This document shows, in pieces, positions 24,114 through 33,246 of a stretch of 64,000 bases of DNA. The stretch is from Bilifractor sp002394235 (GTDB lineage Bacteria; Bacillota; Clostridia; Lachnospirales; Lachnospiraceae), in the NCBI RefSeq assembly GCF_052118845.1, contig NZ_JBQKGJ010000003.1, forward strand, positions 62,001-126,000, written 5' to 3'. The notes beneath the pieces are model-generated. The model saw only the letters and a program-made list of their open reading frames with translations, was not told the DNA's origin and did no database searches. The first letter of the stretch is position 1, and each line of letters starts with the position of its first letter. A program made the position numbers and the translations under genes.

Positions 24114-24884
24114 TCAGCGGCGATTTTTCAGGTAGATGATGCGAAGGCCCTTCAGCAGCAGGTATTTGTCCAGAATGATCTTCTGCCTGCAGTAGGGAAT
24201 GATAGCCTCGGAGAGGCTTCCGGTCGCGATCACAGACGGCTTTTCTCCGAGTTCCTCTGTGATGCGGTCAATGACCCCGTCAAGCATCGCCGCTGTGCCG
24301 AAGATGACGCCGCTTCTCATGCAGTCAACCGTATTCGTTCCGATCAGATGTTCCGGATGCTCCGTCAGGTCAATCTGCGGCAGCTGACTTGTTCTTTCGG
24401 TCAGCGCGTCCAGACTGATCAGGGTGCCCGGCATGATCATGCCTCCGATGTAATTGCCGTCGCGGCTGATGACCGAGAAGGTGTTCGCCGTTCCCATGTC
24501 AAAAATAACGATCGGAGCCGGATACAGATTAATGGCAGCGACGCCCTCTGCGACCCTGTCGCTGCCGAGCTGAGCGGGGTTGTCGATACGGATTTTCAGG
24601 CCATTTTTCAGGCCGGGTCCGACGATCCTGCATTTTCTTCCGGTAATTGCGAGAACTGCGTCATACAGTTTTTTCTTAAGGGACGGGACGACGGTAGAGA
24701 TGATTCCGCCTTCTACATCGCCGGTAGAAATGTGGTGGATGTGCAGAAGCTCCCGAAAGAAAACCGCGTACTCATCACTCGTCTTGTGGCGGTCGGCTCT
24801 GAGCTGGCTGGCGAAGCAGACCGTTTCCTCATCCATTACGCTGAAGACGATATTGGTATTTCCTGCGTCAATTGCAATAAACAT
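24114..24884 (-). CDS. coaX: Type III pantothenate kinase
   Basis: First step of CoA synthesis, phosphorylating pantothenate with ATP. The 256-aa protein of the ASKHA fold starts MFIAIDAGNTNIVFSVMDEE (phosphate-1 motif), and contains GSDRVAEGVAA and VIFDMGTANTFSVI (phosphate-2 and substrate motifs). The ATG at 24884 has AGAGAGG upstream; an earlier in-frame ATG at 24959 would add non-family residues. It lies after the YhaN-like ATPase, with a repeat in the spacer. Confidence 0.94.
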   Translation of the reverse strand: MFIAIDAGNTNIVFSVMDEETVCFASQLRADRHKTSDEYAVFFRELLHIHHISTGDVEGGIISTVVPSLKKKLYDAVLAITGRKCRIVGPGLKNGLKIRIDNPAQLGSDRVAEGVAAINLYPAPIVIFDMGTANTFSVISRDGNYIGGMIMPGTLISLDALTERTSQLPQIDLTEHPEHLIGTNTVDCMRSGVIFGTAAMLDGVIDRITEELGEKPSVIATGSLSEAIIPYCRQKIILDKYLLLKGLRIIYLKNRR

Positions 24885-24952
24885 CTGTGTCCTCTCTATC
24901 TGTTGTTTCGGTATGTCTCTGTCTGATACGGATCCCGGGACTCGGACGGAAG

Positions 24953-25024
24953 AGATCACGGACGAATGGCTTCCTTATAATTCCGGGCAGATCACGGACG
25001 AATAGTTTCACTGTAGTTCCGGGC
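24953..25024. repeat. 36-bp tandem duplication at the 3' end of the ATPase gene
   Basis: Two adjacent 36-bp units (24953-24988 and 24989-25024) starting agatcacggacgaat. The second unit contains the last codons and stop (24992) of the ATPase gene; the first is a copy placed beyond the stop. Confidence 0.85.
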
Positions 25025-27805
25025 ATTCTGACAGGTCAGGTAGATGATCTGATAATTTTCGGCAATCCTTGTCAGAAAATCCCGGGCGCCGGTCAGTTTC
25101 TGGTCGTCCAGGTTGACAAAGGGATCATCGAAGAGCAGGAACGGCTTCTCGTTCCTGTACATGATATCGATCATTGCCATTCTTCGGCAGAGTCCGATCA
25201 GGTCCTGATAGCCTTCGCTCAGATAACCGACATCCCTCGAGGCACCTGCCTCCCGTACCCGGATGTTCAGGTCCGCATCGAGGGTGTATTCCTTTCCGTC
25301 GCCCGGTGAAAGAAGCTGGTAGTATTTCATGTATTCCTTACGGACCGGCTCCATGAATTTCGCGGAAAAACGGGCTCTGGCCTCTTCAAGGTACCGGCGA
25401 GTTGCCATGAGAACCTGATAACGGTGCTCAAGCTTTTTCAGCTTTTGTTCGCCGAGGTCATGTGCATTTTCTGCGTCCGCGATTTCCTCGAGCCGGCCGT
25501 TGATTCGTTCGGAATCTCTCTGACAGGACTGGATTTTCGATTCCAGATCTGAGATTCTTTCGTGAATTTCCTCCTGACGGGCAGAAATGGCTTCCAGCGT
25601 CTGTCCCTGCCTTCCGGAATTATAGCCTACGCCTGTTCCGGAGGCTCCCGCCAGAATCTGTCCCATGTTGTGACGATCCTCGAACTGCTCGCGCGCTGTC
25701 TTACGGTTCTGATAGATTTCCTCGAGAGAGGAAAGCCGTCTCAGCTGATCCCGAATGCGGCTGAGCTGCTTCGCCATATCGCGTTCCGGCAGATAGCCGA
25801 TGCTCCGCAGATATTCCCGAAGATCATTTTCCTTCCGGCTTCTGCGGTCGTCCGCGAGCCGCTGTTTTTCCCTGCGGTCGAGGAATTCACGGTATCGCCT
25901 GACATCATACTTCAGTTCCTGAAGCGACTGGCTCATGTCGGTGTCCTCATCGAGAGCGGGATAAAAGGCGGTCAGGAACTGGTACAGCTGATCTTCCATC
26001 TCTTTGATGTTCCGGTTTTCCTCGCCGGACCGGAACCTCTCGTCCCGGCGCTCAAGTTCCTGATACTCTCTCACCTTTCCGCGAAGGTCATAGAGCGTCT
26101 GATAGGTGTCTTCAGGCGGCACATCGATGCCGATTCGGTCAAAAACAGCCCGGGTCGTCTGTTCGATCTCGTCGATTTCTGCTTCATCTGCCCGGATTTC
26201 ATAGGAAAGCTGTCGAAGCTCTTCCTCTGATGATTCCGTAAGAGAACTGTGCTGCGCACCGGAAGATACGGACGGGGAAGCAGAAGAGGCAGTGTCATCG
26301 GAATCTGTGGCTGTCTGTCGGGCAGGACGTCCTTTGGATCTCCCGCCTCCGCCGTTTACGAATTCCAGACCAGAGCCGATGAGCAGACTGAGAATTCCGG
26401 CGCCCATCAGCGCGACAACAGGGATTCCGAAGCCTCCGGACGGACTGCGGCTGATGAAAAATCCCGCAGCAATCATCGCGATACCGCAGAAAATCAGAAA
26501 GATACCGGCAAAGGAATGCGCAGGCCGTCGCGGCGATTCTTCTCCGGAGTTACGGTCCAGCATATTTTTCAGAAGACGCGCGTTTGCTTTTTTCTGCGGC
26601 AGCGCGCTCACAATGGCATTTCTCCGGTTCCAGCTCCGGATTGCCTCCGAGAGCTCATCACTTTCCGGAAGGTAACTTGAGAAAAAGTCCGCGTCCTCCT
26701 GACGCTTTTTCTCCTCTTCCGGGGAGAGACGGCTTCTGGACGCGCGATGAACAGCGATCTGAAGATTGCGGTTCAGCTCCTCCGCACGGGCAATCGCGGA
26801 TTCCCCGGGAACCTCATTCCGGAAGGTGGAACGCAGATGGATATATTCCTGCTGCTGCTCCGGGGAAAGATCATCGTTTGGATCCGAAGCTGTAACACGG
26901 TCCAGCGAACTGGCAGTCTCCAGCCACTCATCAACATCCGCGGGATCCGGAACCTCATCCGGAAACTGATTCCGCATGTCATCGCGATCCTTCAGTGCCG
27001 CAGCCTCCTCACGCCGGAAATTTTCATAGATTTCTCTTCTGGCGCCCAGATCCTTATCACGACTCAGCGCACGCTGATCATTCTGCAGCTGCTCCAGCTG
27101 AGAGAGGAGATCCCGCTTCTCTTCCTGAAGAGAAGCGATCCGGAGATTATTCTGGTGATAAGCGGCTTCTTCTCCGGATTTTCCGGAAATTGTGGCGGAA
27201 AGCTCCGCCAGATGAGTCTTCAGCTGATGAATTTCACCCGTTTTTCTGGAGGGAGTCAGCCGGTCGGTCTCTGTCTTAAGGCGTTTCTGCACTTCATCGT
27301 ACATGCTCATATCGGCCTGTTCTCCGGTCAGATCTCCGATTTTCGCATGAATGCCGGCGGTTACATCTGTGTGAACGGACTGCTGTCCGATAAAGATCGT
27401 TCGTTCAAAGGATGGCCTGTCGAGAGAAAAAATATCCTCGCCGGGAACGGCAGAGAAGTCGCGGCAGACAAGGCCTGTGTCTGCATCGTACTGTGCCAGA
27501 GCGTCTTCTTTTCCGTCCCTCGGACCGAAGGTCCGCTCCAGACGGTATTTCCGGTCGCGCCAGATGAAGGTGATGCTTCCTCCGTACACACCGTTCTGCC
27601 ACGGAGCAAACCGCCTTCTTTCGTTCTCCAGGTCATTTTTCTTGCGCTCGTTTGCAAATCCATAGAACATGACCAGCAGAAAATGCGCAAAAGTGCTTTT
27701 TCCCCAGCCGTTTTCCCGGAGAATCGGATTGAGTCCGTCGTGAAATTCAAGGTCAAGATTATTGAGGCGGCCGAAATTTTCAATGTGGCAGCTGATTAAT
27801 TTCAT
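24992..27805 (-). CDS. SbcC/YhaN-like coiled-coil ATPase
   Basis: A 937-aa ABC-type ATPase of the SMC/Rad50 class, likely acting with the next gene on DNA ends or secondary structures. The N-terminus (MKLISCHIENFGRLNNLDLE) leads into the P-loop ENGWGKSTFAHFL. Long coiled-coil arms follow. Near the middle is a pair of hydrophobic helices (GIFLIFCGIAMIAAGFF and a second), a feature of YhaN-type proteins that suggests membrane association. The C-terminus carries the signature YLSEGYQDLIGLC and Walker B PFLLFDDPFVNLDD. It overlaps the nuclease gene by 4 bp. Confidence 0.88.
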   Translation of the reverse strand: MKLISCHIENFGRLNNLDLEFHDGLNPILRENGWGKSTFAHFLLVMFYGFANERKKNDLENERRRFAPWQNGVYGGSITFIWRDRKYRLERTFGPRDGKEDALAQYDADTGLVCRDFSAVPGEDIFSLDRPSFERTIFIGQQSVHTDVTAGIHAKIGDLTGEQADMSMYDEVQKRLKTETDRLTPSRKTGEIHQLKTHLAELSATISGKSGEEAAYHQNNLRIASLQEEKRDLLSQLEQLQNDQRALSRDKDLGARREIYENFRREEAAALKDRDDMRNQFPDEVPDPADVDEWLETASSLDRVTASDPNDDLSPEQQQEYIHLRSTFRNEVPGESAIARAEELNRNLQIAVHRASRSRLSPEEEKKRQEDADFFSSYLPESDELSEAIRSWNRRNAIVSALPQKKANARLLKNMLDRNSGEESPRRPAHSFAGIFLIFCGIAMIAAGFFISRSPSGGFGIPVVALMGAGILSLLIGSGLEFVNGGGGRSKGRPARQTATDSDDTASSASPSVSSGAQHSSLTESSEEELRQLSYEIRADEAEIDEIEQTTRAVFDRIGIDVPPEDTYQTLYDLRGKVREYQELERRDERFRSGEENRNIKEMEDQLYQFLTAFYPALDEDTDMSQSLQELKYDVRRYREFLDRREKQRLADDRRSRKENDLREYLRSIGYLPERDMAKQLSRIRDQLRRLSSLEEIYQNRKTAREQFEDRHNMGQILAGASGTGVGYNSGRQGQTLEAISARQEEIHERISDLESKIQSCQRDSERINGRLEEIADAENAHDLGEQKLKKLEHRYQVLMATRRYLEEARARFSAKFMEPVRKEYMKYYQLLSPGDGKEYTLDADLNIRVREAGASRDVGYLSEGYQDLIGLCRRMAMIDIMYRNEKPFLLFDDPFVNLDDQKLTGARDFLTRIAENYQIIYLTCQNARNYSETIRP

Positions 27806-29007
27806 AGATCTGTATCCTCCCCCGCAAGCGCAAGGATTCCGCAGCGGATGATTTCTGCCTTTCTCTCCTCCGGGAGGTCCGGGTCCTCTTCTACGGTCCG
27901 CACGAATTCTCCCTTCAGTGAAGCGTCGAGCGCATAGGCGTTATAGTCCACCGCGGGTCTGGTCTGGTCCTCCAGGCGGAAGACAAAAAATCTGGCGTTA
28001 AAATAATTCTGAATCTGTACCAGATTTTTCTCACCGCTCACATCGGGAGTTCCGGTCAATATTGCCTTTACCAGATCTTCTGCCGGAAAATCAAGCTGCC
28101 GCTCCATCTTCGAGATGATCACCGGCGTGCTGGCGCAGTCCGTAATGTCTACGGATTCCTCATGAAAATGACGCTGGGGCACCGGCACAAAGCTTCCATT
28201 CAGGACAAATCCGTTCCCGGAAGGTTTGCGGCTGTGCGGTTCCGGAACCTCCTGCTGCCGTGAATCGCTCCTGTCCTCAATATCAAGAAGAACATAGCCG
28301 TGTTCCCCGCACTCATCAAAGCCTCTTCCCTCAAGGCAGCCGGGGTAGCACCATGCGCCGCCGGGAGGAAGGACATCCTGATGATACCGGTGAACATGCC
28401 CAAGAGCCAGATAATCGATATTTCTGTTTGCGTACTGATGCAGGCCAATGATTTCCGGTCTTCCCTTAACGGGATAATCTGCCACCTGACCGTGCAGCAT
28501 GACAATATTGAAATCCTCCGGAGAGAGATGAAGACCTGCTGCAGCGACCGGCGCATTTGCCTCATTCAGTTCCAGACCACTGATCGTAATCCTTCCCCCG
28601 GCAGGATCCTCCTCCTCTGCGGGCTCCGCGTGCGGTCTTCCGGCGCGGTCTAAACGGATCGTATAGGTTCTCCATCCCGGTCCGAACGTGAGCAGATTGT
28701 CCGGCCGGCGCGAAAGCCTGTTGAGAAAACCGTCGCGCTCATGGTTGCCCGTGAGATAGAAGAAAAGAATTCCGGGATGCGTAAGGATCGTCTCGAATAC
28801 CGTGTTTCTCGCGTTCGCGGATATATGCTCGGAGTCAAACAGATCTCCGCTGATCAGAATTGCCTTTACGGAGCTTTCGCTTGCGCTCCGGACCATGTTC
28901 ATAAACGTCTTCAACAGATCCGCTCTTCTCTCCCGCGCCTCTGACGCGCTTAAAATAGAGGTCATTCTGGAATCAAGATGCAGATCCGCACAATGTATGA
29001 TCTTCAA
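27802..29007 (-). CDS. SbcD/YhaO-like metallophosphoesterase
   Basis: A 401-aa calcineurin-like phosphoesterase, the presumed nuclease partner of the adjoining ATPase. Metal-binding motifs are present in order: DLHLDSRM, ISGDLFDSE, TGNHERDGF, VMLHGQV and LGHVHRYHQ. The family usually makes an ATP-dependent nuclease with its coiled-coil partner. The 4-bp ATGA overlap with the ATPase indicates an operon. Substrate and role (DNA repair or chromosome processing) are inferred. Confidence 0.9.
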   Translation of the reverse strand: MKIIHCADLHLDSRMTSILSASEARERRADLLKTFMNMVRSASESSVKAILISGDLFDSEHISANARNTVFETILTHPGILFFYLTGNHERDGFLNRLSRRPDNLLTFGPGWRTYTIRLDRAGRPHAEPAEEEDPAGGRITISGLELNEANAPVAAAGLHLSPEDFNIVMLHGQVADYPVKGRPEIIGLHQYANRNIDYLALGHVHRYHQDVLPPGGAWCYPGCLEGRGFDECGEHGYVLLDIEDRSDSRQQEVPEPHSRKPSGNGFVLNGSFVPVPQRHFHEESVDITDCASTPVIISKMERQLDFPAEDLVKAILTGTPDVSGEKNLVQIQNYFNARFFVFRLEDQTRPAVDYNAYALDASLKGEFVRTVEEDPDLPEERKAEIIRCGILALAGEDTDL

Positions 29008-29171
29008 TACTTTTTATCTCCTGTGATTATCCATGGACGCAGCCGTCCGGCATAAAGAAATGCCGAATAAGTGAGTGTCTTTTCTGTCAAATGCTGACAT
29101 CGGAAAAGGGTGCGTCAGGAGCGTCAGCCTGTCCGCTGATGACGGAGGATATCCTTTCATTCATCGGTCTG

Positions 29172-30293
29172 TCAGGGTGATGAGACGGATGAAGCCGAGT
29201 CAGACGCGTCAGAGAGCGGCTCCGGATACCAGCTCATCTGATTGTCGGTATCTGTAAACAGTACGGTGACATCCAGGCTGTTTTTGCGGATCAGTTCTTC
29301 CGCCCTGTCCCGGCCGAGCAGGATGCAGATGGTGGAAAGAGCGTCCCCGAGTACATCATCGGTTCCGATGATCGTGGCCTGGTTCAGGCCGGTATCTGCC
29401 GGATACCCGGTTTTCGGATCCAGAATGTGATGATAGAGCCTGCCGTTTTTCCGGAAATATCTCTCATACACGCCGGAGGATATCACACTGTCATCTGTGG
29501 CATTAATGGTGGTCAGAACACTTCCCCGGTCAGCGAACGGCTTCTGGATTCCGACGACGAACGGGCTGCCATCCGGCTTTTCGCCGAGGACGCTCACGTT
29601 GCCGCCCAGATTGATCAGAGCGGAGGTACAGCCGTTATTCTTCAGATAGTTCTTTAATTTCAGTGAGATGTACCCTTTGGCGATTCCGCCGAGGTCGATC
29701 TTCGTATCTGGAGAATCAAAGGTTACCGTATTGCCATCGATGTGAACCTTTCGATAGTCCACAAACTTAAGAGCCTTCTGAATATCTGCGTCGTCCGGAA
29801 CCTCCGGATCATCGGTGTCTCCCTCAAAATCCCACAGCTCTTTTACCGGATAGATCGTGATGTCAAACGCGCCGTCGGACATCTCACCGTACTGGAGTCC
29901 TCTGCGGATGCATTCCGCAAGGTCGTCCGAGACCTCAACGGTGGTGGCAGAGCGGTGGTTCAGCTTGTACAGCTCACTGGTCTCCTTCTGTGCGGAAAGG
30001 GTATTCTCCATCTCTTCACAGATGGAAAAGCAGCCCTTCAGCAGCTTTTCAGCCTGTTTCCCGTATACCCGGATGTCAATTACCGTGTCAAAGTATGTCC
30101 CGGCATCCTCAGCCATCTCCGCATCCGCGGAAGTTCCCCGGGCCGCTGAAGCTCCGGAGGGTATGCCGCATCCGGCGGATAAGCTGCCCAGAATGAGCGC
30201 GGCGCAGAGGACACAGGGGACGATCCGGGGATATAGCCGCCGACGTCGTTTCGCATGCGCGGTATATGACTGAATGCTCTGAAATTTTCTCAT
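29172..30293 (-). CDS. apbE: FAD:protein FMN transferase ApbE (lipoprotein)
   Basis: Periplasm-facing enzyme that attaches FMN covalently to threonine in flavoproteins such as RnfD and RnfG. The 373-aa protein has a lipoprotein signal (VLCAALILGSLSAGC) then the ApbE core, including the FDTVIDIRVYGK segment, GGIAKGYISLKLKNYL, ALINLGGNVSVLGEKP, and HHILDPKTGYPAD. Start at 30293 has GGAG upstream; earlier ATGs add a non-signal segment. It has its own promoter (30439-30467) and lies just downstream of the rnf gene set, its likely substrate source. Confidence 0.93.
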   Translation of the reverse strand: MRKFQSIQSYTAHAKRRRRLYPRIVPCVLCAALILGSLSAGCGIPSGASAARGTSADAEMAEDAGTYFDTVIDIRVYGKQAEKLLKGCFSICEEMENTLSAQKETSELYKLNHRSATTVEVSDDLAECIRRGLQYGEMSDGAFDITIYPVKELWDFEGDTDDPEVPDDADIQKALKFVDYRKVHIDGNTVTFDSPDTKIDLGGIAKGYISLKLKNYLKNNGCTSALINLGGNVSVLGEKPDGSPFVVGIQKPFADRGSVLTTINATDDSVISSGVYERYFRKNGRLYHHILDPKTGYPADTGLNQATIIGTDDVLGDALSTICILLGRDRAEELIRKNSLDVTVLFTDTDNQMSWYPEPLSDASDSASSVSSP

Positions 30294-30438
30294 AATCGGT
30301 TTCTCCGTTGCCTTCATCTTCTGTCCGAATCGGAAGTCCGCGCGAACAGCGAGTTGCCGGTATCCGTGGAACTGATAAAAATGTTCCATCGAAGGCCCGC
30401 GCAAACAGCGGGCTGCTTTTTCATAAGTTCAGGGCTTT

Positions 30439-30467
30439 ATTATACACTCTCTTATAATCAAGCGCAA
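30439..30467 (-). promoter_or_regulatory. Promoter of apbE
   Basis: Minus strand TTGCGC-17 bp-TATAAT (30462-30467 and 30439-30444), 146 bp upstream of the apbE start. The -35 is weaker than consensus; the -10 is perfect. Confidence 0.65.
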
Positions 30468-30535
30468 ATCTGCGCATCCGGGAGCCTTTCACACGGCGGC
30501 TTTAAACGAGTCCGGGAAATAAACGCAGCAGAATC

Positions 30536-31048
30536 TCAGATTTGCTTTGGAAAAGACGGAACTCTCAGGAGAACTGCCCAGACCGCAATGCCTATCAGGA
30601 TTCCGGTAATGAGGCCGGCAATCATCAGAATCGGGAGATACCAGAGAAGGGGAAGATCGGGGGTGACAAGATATGCGACCAGAATCTGGCCGATGTTGTG
30701 AGCGGCTCCGCCGGCTGCGCTGATGCCGGTTTCGTGAAATTTTCCAGTGCGGATGAGCAGAACCATGACGAGAATGCTGAGCATGGCTCCGCCCATGCTG
30801 TACGCGATACTGAACAGATTACCGAAGAGAAAACCGATCACCACGACTCTGGCAGCGGATACGAGCACGGCTTCCCTCCAGCCGAACAGCAAAAGCACGA
30901 TCAGGATGACCACGTTGCAGAGCCCGAGCTTGATGCCGGGTATTCCGAAGCTGAAGGGAATAAGGCTTTCGATGTATCCGCAGAGAATGGCAAGTGCGGT
31001 CATAAGGCCAAGATATGCTGCTCTTTTCGATTTGTTTCTCTGATCCAT
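30536..31048 (-). CDS. Gx transporter family membrane protein
   Basis: A 170-aa integral membrane protein with about five helices (e.g. YLGLMTALAILCGYIESLI, ILIVLLLFGWREAVLVSAA). It matches the group sometimes annotated as heptaprenyl diphosphate synthase component I or Gx transporter, often found next to rnf, NusG-II and apbE genes. The start at 31048 is chosen over an upstream ATG because MDQRNKSKRA matches the family. It follows the NusG-II gene with overlap of their transcription unit. Substrate unknown. Confidence 0.82.
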   Translation of the reverse strand: MDQRNKSKRAAYLGLMTALAILCGYIESLIPFSFGIPGIKLGLCNVVILIVLLLFGWREAVLVSAARVVVIGFLFGNLFSIAYSMGGAMLSILVMVLLIRTGKFHETGISAAGGAAHNIGQILVAYLVTPDLPLLWYLPILMIAGLITGILIGIAVWAVLLRVPSFPKQI

Positions 31049-31079
31049 GATGCGTTCTGCCTTTCTTGTCCCGACGTGG

Positions 31080-31637
31080 TTATTCTGCCAGTGTATCAAT
31101 TTCCGGAGAGGACGGCTCAGAATCTGTATCTTCTGTGGAAGAATCGGAGTGATCGGTCTCCTGTCCGGATACAGAGCTGTTTTTATCTGTTCCCTGACCG
31201 GATGAGGAATGGATGCCGGCGGTATCCTGCCCGGAGGAGATGTCTTTGCCTTCGGTGCCCGTACTCCGGGAAGCGTGCGAAGAGCCGGAACTATCAGCGT
31301 TTATAATTTTAAGAACCACTCGGTTCGGGAGGCAGACAATGCTGCCTCCATTCGCGGTGATCGGCACGGAATGGACACAGATCTGATCCGGACAGTCTGC
31401 AGAGATCATTCGCACGGCACCATCTCTGATTTCGCAGACATTTGTGTCATTAATTTTTATGACAGTGTCATGCTTCAGATCGTAAGTGCCGAATACTCTG
31501 TTGTCAACGGTGATCTCGAGCATAGGGGTATCGGCATGACTCATATACCGGGAATATGCAGCAAGCATCAGAACCGCGGCGGTGAAAATGCAGAGAATCA
31601 GGAGTAAATCATTTCGTCCGAAGTTTTTTCTGTTCAT
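31080..31637 (-). CDS. NusG domain II-containing membrane-anchored protein
   Basis: A 185-aa protein with one N-terminal membrane helix (LLLILCIFTAAVLMLAAY), a NusG domain II-like beta domain (TPMLEITVDNRVFGTYDLK, SADCPDQICVHSVPITANG) and a long Ser/Gly/Asp-rich tail of low complexity. Such proteins are regular neighbours of rnf and apbE genes. The CPDQICVHSV motif is diagnostic. The role is unknown; a scaffold or assembly role on the outer face is a guess. Confidence 0.83.
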   Translation of the reverse strand: MNRKNFGRNDLLLILCIFTAAVLMLAAYSRYMSHADTPMLEITVDNRVFGTYDLKHDTVIKINDTNVCEIRDGAVRMISADCPDQICVHSVPITANGGSIVCLPNRVVLKIINADSSGSSHASRSTGTEGKDISSGQDTAGIHSSSGQGTDKNSSVSGQETDHSDSSTEDTDSEPSSPEIDTLAE

Positions 31638-31680
31638 AAATAAACCTCTTGTCTGCACCGGAACAGGGGGATTGATGTGT

Positions 31681-31696
31681 CTCACTGTTCGGGTAA
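31681..31696 (-). repeat. Vestige of the terminator-linked repeat after rnfB
   Basis: Sixteen bases that read TTACCCGAACAGTGAG on the minus strand, matching the first 16 bases of the 96-bp repeat at 15 positions. They begin at the U-tract of the rnfB terminator, precisely where full copies begin elsewhere. The rest of the element is missing. Confidence 0.7.
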
Positions 31697-31726
31697 AAAG
31701 AGGCCGCCGTATGTGCGGCGGCCTCT
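31695..31726 (-). terminator. Terminator of the rnf operon
   Basis: Perfect 11-bp stem AGAGGCCGCCG/CGGCGGCCTCT (31699-31726) followed on the minus strand by TTTTTAC. It ends the rnfCDGEAB transcript about 135 bp after the rnfB stop. Confidence 0.9.
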
Positions 31727-31760
31727 GAAAGATATCTGAATATCACAAATATTTACAGAT

Positions 31761-31850
31761 GCAACGGTTCTGTGCGAAATTTACGGTACAATCGCAACGA
31801 TTCTACCCGAAATTTACGGTACAGCACAATGGTTCTGTTCGAAATTCCGG
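31761..31850. repeat. Imperfect 33-bp tandem repeat after rnfB
   Basis: Three successive units: gcaacggttctgtgcgaaat at 31761, gcaacgattctacccgaaat at 31794 and acaatggttctgttcgaaat at 31826, the first two continuing into ttacggtaca. Located between the rnfB stop and its terminator, so it would be transcribed in the 3' untranslated region. Confidence 0.85.
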
Positions 31851-31860
31851 AGCGGACGTA

Positions 31861-32658
31861 TCAGACAATGCACTTGCGCGGGCAGTTTGCTTTGCATTCT
31901 CCGCAGTTTGTGCATTTGCCGTAATCGATGACCGGGAATCCGCCTGCCATCTCGATTGCCTGCTGCGGGCATGTCTTCACACATTTCTGGCAGGAGATAC
32001 AGCCGATCTTGCAGTTGTTCATGACCGGCTTTCCCTTCTCCGGATTGACGCATCCGATATGCGATACGTAATGATACGGAACCTCTATGATCAGTCCCTT
32101 CGGGCAGGCTGCCATACATTTTTTGCAGTCCTTGCAGAGCTCCTCGTCCACATGGGCGACTCCCTTCTGAATGGAGAGCGCGCCAAATTCACACGCCTGG
32201 ACGCATTCGCCGAACCCCGTGCAGCCGAACCGGCAGGACTTCGGGCCTCCCGTGGGCGCAAATTTTACGACATTACAGGACTTTGGTCCCGTGTAAACAT
32301 AGTTCTCCGTTGTTTTCTCGCAGTCCCCGACACAGCGGACAAAGGCGACCTTCCGCTCATCGCTTCCGGCAGAAGTTCCCATGATCTCCGCGATCTTATC
32401 GGCAACGGGTTTCTGTCCCACCACGCAGGAATTGACAGGCGCGTTTCCTGACGCGATTGCAGCCGCCAGAGCGGCGCAACCCGAAAATCCGCAGCCGCCG
32501 CAGTTCGCCCCGGGCAGGACCTCTGCGATTGCCTGTTCCTTCTCATCAACAGGAACGGCAAAGACCTTACTGGCAAAGCTGAGGAAGATGCCGACGAATA
32601 AACCGACGCCGCCGACCATCAGCGTTGCCGCCAGTATAGTACTTACGCTCATAACCAT
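31861..32658 (-). CDS. rnfB: Rnf complex subunit RnfB
   Basis: Electron-input subunit of Rnf, taking electrons from ferredoxin. The 265-aa protein has an N-terminal membrane helix, a [4Fe-4S] four-cysteine motif (GANCGGCGFSGC), then several ferredoxin-like clusters (CKDCKKCMAACP, CISCQKCVKTCP, CTNCGECKANCP). It is the last gene of the rnfCDGEAB operon and is followed by a tandem repeat and terminator. Standard clostridial length. Confidence 0.96.
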   Translation of the reverse strand: MVMSVSTILAATLMVGGVGLFVGIFLSFASKVFAVPVDEKEQAIAEVLPGANCGGCGFSGCAALAAAIASGNAPVNSCVVGQKPVADKIAEIMGTSAGSDERKVAFVRCVGDCEKTTENYVYTGPKSCNVVKFAPTGGPKSCRFGCTGFGECVQACEFGALSIQKGVAHVDEELCKDCKKCMAACPKGLIIEVPYHYVSHIGCVNPEKGKPVMNNCKIGCISCQKCVKTCPQQAIEMAGGFPVIDYGKCTNCGECKANCPRKCIV

Positions 32659-32673
32659 AACCTCCTTTACGCT

Positions 32674-33246
32674 TTACTTCAGTGCTGAGAATCCGAAGAA
32701 TGCGATCGACATCAGAGCGGCAGTGATCATTACGATCGGGAATCCACGGAAGGATTCGGGAACATCGTTGTTTACCATCTTATCACGGATGTTTGCGAGA
32801 ATAATGATTGCAATCGTGTAGCCGATCGCTGTGGCAAAGCCGTAAACGGTACCTGTGAGGATGCTGTAATCCTTCTGCACATTGATCAGCGCGACTCCCA
32901 GTACCGCACAGTTTGTGGTGATCAGCGGAAGATAAATCCCGAGTGCGTCATAGAGTGCCTTTGCGAATTTTTTCAGGAACATCTCCACGAACTGAACCAG
33001 GGCCGCAACAATCAGTATAAATACAATGGTCTTCAGATATTCCAGCCCGAAGGGAACCAGAAGAAAATGGTACAGAATTCCGCAGACGAGACTGGAAAGA
33101 GTCAGTACGAAGGTCAGCGCCATTCCCATGCCGGCCGCGGTATCGGGCTTCTTGGACACGCCAAGGAACGAACAGATGCCGAGGAACTGGCTGAGGACGA
33201 CGTTATTGATCAGGCAGGCATTTACAGCCAGCAGAAGTAATGTCAT
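32674..33246 (-). CDS. rnfA: Rnf complex subunit RnfA
   Basis: Integral membrane subunit with six helices that, with RnfE, holds a membrane [2Fe-2S] centre and the ion path. The 190-aa protein starts MTLLLLAVNACLINNVVLSQ and includes SQFLGICSFLGVSKK and LITTNCAVLGVALIN, the two conserved Cys contexts. It overlaps rnfE by 4 bp. Confidence 0.96.
   Translation of the reverse strand: MTLLLLAVNACLINNVVLSQFLGICSFLGVSKKPDTAAGMGMALTFVLTLSSLVCGILYHFLLVPFGLEYLKTIVFILIVAALVQFVEMFLKKFAKALYDALGIYLPLITTNCAVLGVALINVQKDYSILTGTVYGFATAIGYTIAIIILANIRDKMVNNDVPESFRGFPIVMITAALMSIAFFGFSALK

Noticed and set aside
26747..27799. 350-codon plus-strand open frame opposite the ATPase
   Set aside because: Shadow of the SbcC-like gene; composition and lack of motifs argue against a real protein.
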